From an uncultured Prevotella sp. (GTDB lineage: Bacteria > Bacteroidota > Bacteroidia > Bacteroidales > Bacteroidaceae): DNA of 10,205 nt. Position numbers and translations under genes: made by a program. The notes under the pieces are model-generated. The model ran no database searches. It was given only the letters and a program-made list of their open reading frames with translations, and was not told where the DNA came from. The stretch covers positions 1 through 10,205 of the forward strand of contig CAJKQX010000078.1 of assembly GCA_905202125.1 (NCBI GenBank), written 5' to 3'. Positions 1 through 5,089 of this stretch are shown here, one piece after another (within the stretch, counting starts at the first letter, position 1; each line of letters starts with the position of its first letter).

Positions 1-75
1 TCCAGATAATTATTCCATAAAGTTTGGATTTTATTTTAGTTCGGACAACGAAGCTTATCCAAACGTTTGGATAAA
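1..75 (+). other. Possible 3' end of an unrelated disrupted reading frame, joined to the primase fragment
   Basis: Starting at base 2 the frame is open from the window edge and gives about 25 residues rich in aromatic and polar amino acids (ending YPNVWIK). This frame differs from that of the primase downstream. The primase frame has stops at 7-9 and 37-39, so the primase does not extend into this stretch. The simplest reading is that another sequence was joined to the primase gene near position 75. The peptide is too short to identify and may not be coding. Confidence 0.2.
55..74. repeat. Perfect 20-bp palindrome at the primase breakpoint
   Basis: The half-site TTATCCAAAC is followed immediately by its exact reverse complement GTTTGGATAA. 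The symmetry stops at both edges. It lies directly against the point where recognisable primase coding sequence begins. A related GTTTGGAT occurs at 22-29. It could be a recombination or attachment site, a regulator operator, or chance; no recombinase gene is present to support the first option. Confidence 0.6.
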
Positions 76-552
76 GTGCGCAACCGTTTCTTCAAGGGCT
101 GCATCGCACCCAAAGACATCAGCCATATCCGCCAGCAGGGAAAACCGAGAGAAAAATGCCTTGTATTCGAGGGTATGATGGACTACTTTTCATTCCTCAC
201 GTTGCGGATGAGGAACTGCCCGACTATGCCAAACCTTGACGGGCAGGATTACGTCATCCTCAATTCGGTTGCCAATGTTTCCAAAGCCATGGATGTGCTG
301 CACGGCTACGAGCGCATCCACTGCCTGCTTGACAATGACGAGGCTGGAAGAAATGCGTACTTGAACTTGGCAAGAGAATTCAGCGGACGTATCCGGGACT
401 TTTCCGACAACTACAACGGACATAAAGACCTGAACGATTACCTGTGTGGCAAGCCCATGTCCCAATCGGCTGAGCCGATAAAAGAGAAGAAACAAGTCCA
501 ATCCGCAAGGCGGATGATACAGCCACCGAAAAAGAAAGGGCTGAAGATGTAA
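67..552 (+). pseudogene. N-terminally truncated TOPRIM-type DNA primase of a Bacteroidales mobilizable element
   Basis: The product resembles the C-terminal half of the CHC2 zinc-finger/TOPRIM primases carried beside relaxase genes on Bacteroides mobilizable elements. These make primers for replication of the transferred DNA. Numbering from a TTG codon at 67, family similarity begins at about residue 4 (VRNRFFKGCIAPKDI). The TOPRIM glutamate is in VFEGMMDYFS (E35), and the metal-binding aspartates are in LLDNDEAG (D89, D91). The tail from about 130 is basic. The CHC2 zinc finger and the first part of TOPRIM are missing. There are in-frame stops at 7-9 and 37-39, and no ATG or ribosome site sits in a sensible place. 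The TTG start is therefore only formal, and the gene is probably dead. The remaining frame is intact, so the break may be recent, or selection on the reading frame may be weak. Confidence 0.75.
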
Positions 553-599
553 GGGGATGCTTGCAGCGGCACGGATATTTACCGATGGAAAATACCGTA

Positions 600-658
600 G
601 CTTATTAGGGAATTTTCCGAGCCGCATTGCAAGCAACGCTGAAAATTCCCCAATAAGC
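600..658. repeat. 18-bp inverted repeat, 23-nt spacer (candidate oriT arm)
   Basis: The arms are 600-617 (GCTTATTAGGGAATTTTC) and 641-658. They pair at 17 of 18 positions, with a single A/C mismatch between 607 and 651. Arms this long and well matched are very unlikely by chance in a 200-base spacer. Confidence 0.85.
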
Positions 659-661
659 CAA

Positions 662-676
662 AGAGGTTGCACCTCT
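662..676. repeat. Small perfect hairpin, 6-bp stem
   Basis: AGAGGT at 662-667 pairs with ACCTCT at 671-676 across a TGC loop. It lies four bases after the 600-658 repeat and may belong to the same transfer-origin structure. Confidence 0.6.
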
Positions 677-694
677 CTGGACTCTCCAAGACCA

Positions 695-708
695 ACGGCA
701 ACAGCCGT
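695..708. repeat. Small perfect hairpin, 5-bp stem
   Basis: ACGGC at 695-699 pairs with GCCGT at 704-708 across AACA. It is the third stem in the spacer before the relaxase gene. It is short enough to occur by chance, so it matters mainly because of the two neighbouring repeats. Confidence 0.4.
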
Positions 709-762
709 ACATAAGCAATAATCAAACGATGTTTCACAAGCAGAATAAGAAAGGAATTATAT

Positions 763-2067
763 ATGGGATTCGTAGTATTACACATGGAAAAGGCGCACGG
801 TTCCGACAGCGGAACGACCGCCCACATAGAGCGTTTCATCATACCGAAGAACGCAGACCCGACACGCACGCATCTTAACCGAAAACTCGTCACATATCCC
901 GATGGGGTAAAAGACCGCACGGCAGCCATTCAGAAAAGATTGGAGGAAGCAGGGCTGACACGTAAAATCGGGAACAACCAAGTTCGTGCCATCCGTATCA
1001 ACGTGTCGGGAACACACGAGGATATGAAGCGTATCGAAAAGGAGGGCAGACTTGATGAATGGTGTGCCGACAATATGAAATACTTTGCCGACCTGTTCGG
1101 CAGGGAGAATATCGTGGCAGCACATCTGCACAGGGACGAGGAAACGCCACACATACACATCACACTCGTTCCAATTGTCAAAGGAGAACGTAAGCGCAAA
1201 AAACGTGAGGAACAGGCGAAGAAACGCTATCGCAAGAAACCAGCCAACACGGTGAGACTATGTGCCGATGACATCATGACACGCTTGAAACTGAAATCCT
1301 ACCAAGACAGTTATGCCGTAGCAATGGCCAAGTACGGTCTGCAACGTGGTATAGACGGTTCACAGGCTCGTCACAAGTCCACACAGCAGTATTATCGGGA
1401 TATACAGAAACTTGCCGACGGCTTGAAATCGGAAGTGGTGGATTTGCAGGAGCAGAAAGAAACGGCACAAGAAGAACTCAGACGAGCCAAGAAAGAGGTG
1501 CAGACCGAGAAACTGAAAGGCGCAGCCACCACAGCGGCGACCCACATCGCTGAAAGTGTCGGTTCTCTTTTCGGCAGTAACAAGGTCAAGACATTGGAAC
1601 GCAGGAACGAGGACTTGCAAGACCGCATTTTTGAACTTGAAGAAGAAGCACGACAAAGGGAACAGCAACAAACAAAGCACATACAGGAGATAACGGATGC
1701 TTACGAACAACGACACCGAAAACTGTCCGAGTTCGTGGATTATGTCAAGCACTATTTCCCGTATGTTGAGAAACTGATGCCGACAATTAAATTCCTGCGT
1801 GATACGCTGAACTTTGGTGACAGCCTTATCAGGAAACTGTGCACATTCAAGGATGCAACTGCCACAGGAGAACTGTATTCGCGCGAGTTTAACCAATATT
1901 TTAGGGCAGAAAAAGCGGTATGCTCACTAAAAGAAGACAAGGAGGGCAAATTCAACCTCCACATAGATGGTATTTTCCATGTCAATTGGTTCAGACAAAA
2001 GAAAGAAGAGTTTATGGAGAAACTGAGACCACAAGCAAGGAGACAAAATAGGGGTATTAAGCTGTAA
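763..2067 (+). CDS. MobV-family mobilization relaxase (plasmid recombination enzyme, Pre/Mob)
   Basis: The protein has 434 residues and would nick oriT and lead the single strand into a recipient, using the conjugation machinery of another element. The N-terminal region (1-140) is the HUH-type relaxase domain. A first conserved block lies at H21-R40 (HIERFIIPKN, then THLNRKL), and the metal-binding motif is HLHRDEETPHIH at 121-132. A very basic stretch follows (141-160). From about 210 to 330 the protein is rich in E, K, Q and R with heptad-like spacing, typical of the coiled coil in MobV proteins. The C-terminal 100 residues are less conserved. The start is supported by AAGGA at 751-755, seven bases before the ATG. 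The gene follows the primase fragment and the inverted-repeat spacer, an arrangement seen on Bacteroides mobilizable elements. It appears complete. GC content is visibly higher than in the cargo genes after it. Confidence 0.93.
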   Translation: MGFVVLHMEKAHGSDSGTTAHIERFIIPKNADPTRTHLNRKLVTYPDGVKDRTAAIQKRLEEAGLTRKIGNNQVRAIRINVSGTHEDMKRIEKEGRLDEWCADNMKYFADLFGRENIVAAHLHRDEETPHIHITLVPIVKGERKRKKREEQAKKRYRKKPANTVRLCADDIMTRLKLKSYQDSYAVAMAKYGLQRGIDGSQARHKSTQQYYRDIQKLADGLKSEVVDLQEQKETAQEELRRAKKEVQTEKLKGAATTAATHIAESVGSLFGSNKVKTLERRNEDLQDRIFELEEEARQREQQQTKHIQEITDAYEQRHRKLSEFVDYVKHYFPYVEKLMPTIKFLRDTLNFGDSLIRKLCTFKDATATGELYSREFNQYFRAEKAVCSLKEDKEGKFNLHIDGIFHVNWFRQKKEEFMEKLRPQARRQNRGIKL

Positions 2068-2072
2068 ATCAT

Positions 2073-2115
2073 AAAAAAGTCCGTGATAGTAGAAGGTCAC
2101 ATCACGGATTTTTTG
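2073..2115 (+). terminator. Rho-independent terminator after the relaxase gene
   Basis: TCCGTGAT at 2080-2087 pairs perfectly with ATCACGGA at 2101-2108. Upstream A residues (2074-2078) can pair with the T-run at 2109-2114, which extends the stem. The loop is 13 nt. The hairpin starts 5 bases after the relaxase stop, so the relaxase transcript should end here and the cargo genes are probably expressed separately. Confidence 0.88.
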
Positions 2116-2124
2116 TATTTTTGC
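2115..2124 (+). promoter_or_regulatory. Candidate -7 element for the cargo genes (GTATTTTTGC)
   Basis: TATTTTTG at 2116-2123 fits the Bacteroidetes -7 consensus TAnnTTTG and lies 38 bases before the next start codon. No TTTG is found at the expected -33 position, which falls in the terminator hairpin, so the promoter may be weak. The last bases form a small dyad (GTATT at 2115-2119, AATAC at 2125-2129). The ten bases also equal GTAnnTTTGC, the core target sequence described for CTnDOT-type integrases. Confidence 0.4.
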
Positions 2125-2161
2125 AATACGACATTAAGGGTGTTTACAACCGTTTCAAATT

Positions 2162-2842
2162 ATGAAAAAGTGGCAGAAAATAGCAGGTATTATTGCATTG
2201 TCCCTCATTGCAATATATGAACTTTTGGCATGGGCAAATACTTATGTCTATATGAAATATGTTGTAGAACCGACAGATAATGACATACTGATTGAGCAAG
2301 GTTATATCTATATCGACGGATTATCTTTCGGTATGTGGATGAATTTAGTGTTAGTTATATTCTTATTTATATGCTTCTGGTGGAAAAAAGAAAAAGGCAA
2401 GACTAACCCTTCGCCCATTAAAACTATTTCAGTCGAAAAAATAACAATTCCTTTCACTTTTGAAAGAACTTATTGCCGTATTGGAGTCGTCACCGATGAT
2501 AGTGGCATTGAACGTATGGAAGCCTATTTTGTTAGAAACGACAAAACAGCAATAAGTTATAAAAATGGTTCATTCTGTCAAGTTATTATTGATGACACAA
2601 AACACGACAAATATGATAATTGTGAAATAAATGCAGGTACTATTATTAGTATTCGCGCAACAACAGGAATGTCAAATTACATTGCAATGTTGGCGGACGA
2701 AAGACTGATTGCTTTTGAAGTCCTCCCAAAAGGTTATGGAGAGCTATACGAAAATTTCACAATAATACCTTCAAGTGATGACCAATACTTGGACTATTTG
2801 GAAGATTATGAACATGGAAAGGAAATTGATTATAAGACTTAA
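2162..2842 (+). CDS. Hypothetical protein with two N-terminal membrane helices (accessory cargo)
   Basis: I do not recognise this 226-residue protein. Two hydrophobic segments are visible: about 8-24 after a short basic start (MKKWQK), and about 57-74 (MWMNLVLVIFLFICFWW), followed by the basic stretch KKEKGK. A polar loop of about 30 residues lies between them and should face outside. The remaining ~145 residues look like a soluble, probably cytoplasmic domain with alternating beta-type segments and an acidic C-terminus. There is no signal peptidase site. The gene is AT-rich compared with the relaxase gene before it, and 24 bases separate it from the next gene, so the two are probably co-transcribed. 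Its pairing with an immunity-like gene suggests a role in protection against other bacteria, but that is inference from context only. No Shine-Dalgarno is evident, which is common in this phylum. Confidence 0.8.
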   Translation: MKKWQKIAGIIALSLIAIYELLAWANTYVYMKYVVEPTDNDILIEQGYIYIDGLSFGMWMNLVLVIFLFICFWWKKEKGKTNPSPIKTISVEKITIPFTFERTYCRIGVVTDDSGIERMEAYFVRNDKTAISYKNGSFCQVIIDDTKHDKYDNCEINAGTIISIRATTGMSNYIAMLADERLIAFEVLPKGYGELYENFTIIPSSDDQYLDYLEDYEHGKEIDYKT

Positions 2843-2866
2843 CATTGAATTTAAAAGGATTTTATT

Positions 2867-3535
2867 ATGAATAAAACATATCATCAAATAACGTACACTT
2901 TAGACAGTAAGGTTATACGCAATAGCAATAATCCTCACACTGTCGAAATAAAAGACAATAGAGTTTTGTCACATATAGAATCGCTTAATATAAACAATTA
3001 CTTTTTGCGGAAAGAACAATTATACTCTTGTTTCCCAAATAATGTTGAGGGTAAATTGCTCGGACGCAAAAGATGTATTGACCTTATGCAGGTCTCTCCG
3101 TTTATATTGACCTGCCAATTTGTTATATCAGAAAAAGTAAAATCTGTTTTGACAGATCTAGGTGTTAATAAAAACGAATATGTTTTGAAGCCAATTAAGA
3201 TACATGGTTTTGTTGATACGTTTTATCTGTTTTTTGTCCCTTTGATAAGTGATACAAAATTCATATATCCGAAAACCGAATGGGTAAGGCTATTTGAAGA
3301 TAATATAGAACCTGTCATTTTTCAGGATAAAGATTCTTATTATGCAGATTTAGAACAATATATGATAAGAAAACTCACTTTACCATCTAAATATAAAGGA
3401 TATGATCTACTATATCCTCAAACATCAGGCTTATTTTTGTCCGACCGTATCATTGAAGAGTTTGACCGTAGAGGAATTGTCGGATATGACGTCATAAATA
3501 GCGGATGCTTTTACGCATCAATAGTGGTTGAGTAG
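2867..3535 (+). CDS. Hypothetical protein resembling Imm11/Imm43-type immunity proteins
   Basis: The protein has 222 residues, no signal peptide and no membrane helix, so it is probably cytoplasmic. The block FVISEKVKSVLTDLGV (85-100), followed by KPIKI (108-112) and a YLFF...TEW segment (120-139), recalls the immunity families Imm11 (DUF1629) and Imm43. Those proteins have an 'F-x-V/I-S-E-K' helix followed by beta strands. A second similar element, GLFLSDRIIEEFDRRGIVGY, lies at 188-207, and a near C-terminal 'glf-SDR' motif of this kind also occurs in that group. The assignment comes from pattern memory, not an alignment. No toxin gene lies beside it, so if it is an immunity protein it is an orphan one. 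AAAAGGA at 2853-2859 lies seven bases before the ATG and supports the start. Like its upstream neighbour it is AT-rich, unlike the relaxase gene. Confidence 0.75.
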   Translation: MNKTYHQITYTLDSKVIRNSNNPHTVEIKDNRVLSHIESLNINNYFLRKEQLYSCFPNNVEGKLLGRKRCIDLMQVSPFILTCQFVISEKVKSVLTDLGVNKNEYVLKPIKIHGFVDTFYLFFVPLISDTKFIYPKTEWVRLFEDNIEPVIFQDKDSYYADLEQYMIRKLTLPSKYKGYDLLYPQTSGLFLSDRIIEEFDRRGIVGYDVINSGCFYASIVVE

Positions 3536-3571
3536 TCATTATTGGGAATTATTGAAAAGCATTGTATGTCT

Positions 3572-3602
3572 TTTGTTCATTTAAGTAATTTACATACCTT
3601 TG
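3572..3602 (+). promoter_or_regulatory. Consensus Bacteroidetes sigma-ABfr promoter with no full gene downstream
   Basis: TTTG at 3572-3575 and TACCTTTG at 3595-3602 are separated by exactly 19 bases, an exact match to the published consensus TTTG-N19-TAnnTTTG. Transcription would start around 3609. The next full gene begins almost 480 bases later and has its own -7 element. The product may therefore be a short RNA, a leader, or the remains of a lost gene. Confidence 0.65.
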
Positions 3603-3724
3603 CAAACGAGTTACTTGAAACGCGTATCAAGGCAGAACGCTGCAAATGGCACAGTTGCCAAGTCATTACCTCAAAATTGGGTAATTCTCCCAAAATCCTT
3701 TATATAAGGCACTAACAAAGGTAT
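3594..3724. repeat. 9-bp inverted repeat pair bounding 131 bases
   Basis: ATACCTTTG at 3594-3602 is exactly repeated in inverse at 3716-3724 (CAAAGGTAT). The left copy contains the -7 element of the promoter. The match does not extend inward or outward. Nine bases can recur by chance in an AT-rich region of this size, so the status as a unit (invertible segment, small non-autonomous element) is only a possibility. Confidence 0.3.
3646..3684 (+). other. 12-codon mini-ORF, possible leader peptide (MAQLPSHYLKIG)
   Basis: It begins about 40 bases after the expected start of the 3572-3602 promoter. The start codon is preceded by GCAG/CTGC (3632-3643) and overlaps the TGGCA/TGCCA stem (3647-3660). 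Its stop lies at the base of a TTGGG/CCCAA stem (3677-3681, 3689-3693). A short ORF ending inside a hairpin is the layout of translational attenuators upstream of resistance genes, but no regulated gene follows here. A ribosome site is not clear (AAGG at 3629-3632 is distant). It could be fortuitous. Confidence 0.22.
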
Positions 3725-3846
3725 TCCAAAATTAGATAAAAAATACGAGATTAAAACATCGGAGACTTAAAATTTTGAATTGTAGCTTAAAAACCGACAC
3801 TTAAAAATAATATAATTAATCACAGGCAAATATATGGTTCATCTGG

Positions 3847-3868
3847 ATTTAGTCGTGACGAACTAAAT
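3847..3868. repeat. Dyad symmetry, candidate operator
   Basis: ATTTAGT at 3847-3853 pairs with ACTAAAT at 3862-3868. The inner CGT/ACG extends the symmetry if one base is bulged out. It stands alone in AT-rich DNA 220 bases before the glucosaminidase gene and could be a regulator site. Confidence 0.3.
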
Positions 3869-4024
3869 TAGTTTATCATCCCAAATGTGTGCCGGGCAAA
3901 ATATATTTATGAAATGATTATATAATCGCCATTATGATAAATAGGCATTTTAAAAACTATTTAATTCAATATAAGCACTTATCATAATACCCTATTGAAT
4001 ATGCAATCGTTTAAATGAAAATGA

Positions 4025-4034
4025 GTATATTTGC
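4025..4034 (+). promoter_or_regulatory. Candidate -7 promoter element of the glucosaminidase gene
   Basis: TATATTTG at 4026-4033 matches TAnnTTTG and would give a leader of roughly 50 bases. No TTTG occurs 19 bases upstream, so only the -7 half is supported. AAAGAAG at 4069-4075 is a possible ribosome site, somewhat far from the ATG at 4088. Confidence 0.45.
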
Positions 4035-4087
4035 AGATTAATTAAGACAAATTGTAATATATATATATAAAGAAGATTTCCAAAATA

Positions 4088-5005
4088 ATGAAAAAATATT
4101 TGCTTTGCATAATTCTATTTATATTTATGGGCTTTCCGGTTTTTGCCCAAATGAAAATAAATACGGCTTATCAAACATATATAGATCAATACAAAGATCT
4201 TGCCATTGAACAAATGTTAAAATATAAAATTCCGGCTAGCATTACCTTAGCTCAGGGATTATTTGAAAGTGCTGCCGGTCGCAGTGACCTCGCTCGTAAT
4301 GGTAACAATCATTTCGGAATTAAATGTCATGGATGGACTGGACGCACGGTACATCACGATGATGATGCACGGAATGAATGTTTCCGAGCATACGACAATG
4401 TTCTTCAGAGTTATGAAGATCATAGTCGTTTTCTTGCTAACCAAAGTCGATATTCCAAACTATTCAGACTTGGAACGACTGATTATAAAGGATGGGCTTA
4501 CGGTCTGAAATCATGCGGGTATGCAACAAATCCACGATATGCTTACAAACTGATAGAAATCATCGAGTTGTACAAACTTTATAATTTGGATACTGCAAAC
4601 AAATATGATAAATTCATTGCTCGGCATAACTCCATAGACAAGCAAACCAATGGAAATTCATTGCATCTGATTTATAAGTACAATGAAAATTATTATATAA
4701 TTGTGCGAAAAGGAGATACATTCAAATCTATTGGTAAGGAGGTCGGTATTTCGTATAGGAAAATTGCAAGATATAATGAGCGTGACCCGAAGTCACAATT
4801 GAGTGTCGGAGAGGTTATTTATCTGAAAAAGAAACGTTCACGTGCCGACAAGGCGTTCAAGAATCATATGCATACTATTAAAAGCGGTGAAAGTATGTAT
4901 TCAATTGCCCAAGCCTATGGAATGCGGATAAAATATCTGTACAAGAAGAACAATTTGCCTCCTTATTATGAAATTCGCGTAGGAGACAAACTTCGTGTTT
5001 ATTGA
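4088..5005 (+). CDS. Secreted endo-beta-N-acetylglucosaminidase (mannosyl-glycoprotein/FlgJ-type glucosaminidase domain) with two LysM repeats
   Basis: This 305-residue exported peptidoglycan hydrolase would cleave glycan strands in the periplasm. The signal peptide is MKKYLLCIILFIFMGFPVFA, with likely cleavage after A20 (VFA|Q). The glucosaminidase domain spans about 30-168. It shows ITLAQGLFESAAGRSDLA with E60 as the expected catalytic glutamate, then NHFGIKCHGWTG (74-85), an FRAYDNVLQSYEDHSRFL block (99-116), and GWAYGLKSCGYATNPRY (135-151). Two LysM modules follow at about 202-247 (YIIVRKGDTFKSIG...) and 261-305 (HTIKSGESMYSIA...), which bind N-acetylglucosamine in peptidoglycan. The domain order is common in Bacteroidetes hydrolases, and the length is typical. 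The gene stands alone, with its own promoter element and a strong terminator shared with hisB. Nothing links it to the mobile genes upstream, so I read it as the first chromosomal gene. Confidence 0.93.
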   Translation: MKKYLLCIILFIFMGFPVFAQMKINTAYQTYIDQYKDLAIEQMLKYKIPASITLAQGLFESAAGRSDLARNGNNHFGIKCHGWTGRTVHHDDDARNECFRAYDNVLQSYEDHSRFLANQSRYSKLFRLGTTDYKGWAYGLKSCGYATNPRYAYKLIEIIELYKLYNLDTANKYDKFIARHNSIDKQTNGNSLHLIYKYNENYYIIVRKGDTFKSIGKEVGISYRKIARYNERDPKSQLSVGEVIYLKKKRSRADKAFKNHMHTIKSGESMYSIAQAYGMRIKYLYKKNNLPPYYEIRVGDKLRVY

Positions 5006-5020
5006 TGATAAACGAATAGA

Positions 5021-5063
5021 AAAACTCCATTTTGTATTAAGTTTATATACAAAATGGAGTTTT
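5021..5063. terminator. Bidirectional terminator between converging genes
   Basis: A perfect 17-bp stem (5021-5037 with 5047-5063) closes a 9-nt loop. Its outer ends are AAAA and TTTT, so each strand ends in a short T-run. It lies 15 bases after the glucosaminidase stop and 26 bases from the hisB stop on the other strand, and should end both transcripts. Confidence 0.92.
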
Positions 5064-5089
5064 GACTTATGCAATATTTATAAAGAAAG

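Larger units (their letters stand above)
553..762 (+). other. Candidate origin of transfer (oriT) region upstream of the relaxase gene
   Basis: This 210-base spacer between the primase fragment and the relaxase start holds three inverted repeats in a row: 600-658, 662-676 and 695-708. MobV relaxases usually nick at an oriT next to or just upstream of their own gene, in DNA with inverted repeats. Position and structure fit that role. I cannot identify the nick site, and I see no match to the pMV158 or pBBR1 nick sequences. The hairpins have no T-run, so they do not look like terminators. Confidence 0.5.
3536..4087. other. Gene-poor 552-base region, probable edge of the mobile segment
   Basis: No reading frame of plausible length is present on either strand. 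The left part (3541-3725) has a consensus promoter and several short stems. The rest (3725-4087) is very AT-rich, with scattered CTTAAAA words (3766, 3786, 3800), a dyad at 3847-3868, an alternating AT run near 4056-4069, and the -7 element of the following gene. The change from accessory to chromosomal genes occurs across this region. I found no target-site duplication shared with the left edge of the window. Confidence 0.6.

Noticed and set aside
35..43. TTTAGTTCG shared in inverse with 3859-3867 as possible element ends
   Set aside because: The match is only nine bases and does not extend. A second short match (1-7 with 3841-3847) occurs in the wrong order for terminal repeats. Both are compatible with chance in AT-rich DNA.
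1360..1896. Long minus-strand frame (178 codons) inside the relaxase gene
   Set aside because: It lies fully antisense to a convincing MobV gene, is rich in F, C, L and S as expected for the complement of a lysine/glutamate-rich coiled coil, and has no family resemblance. The other minus-strand frames at 190-672, 579-929, 778-1158 and 1752-2072 were rejected for the same reason.
3765..3806. Three CTTAAAA words as a repeat array
   Set aside because: Spacing is irregular (20 and 14 bases), and the words are AT-rich and simple. They do not form a CRISPR, an iteron set or a clear binding-site array.
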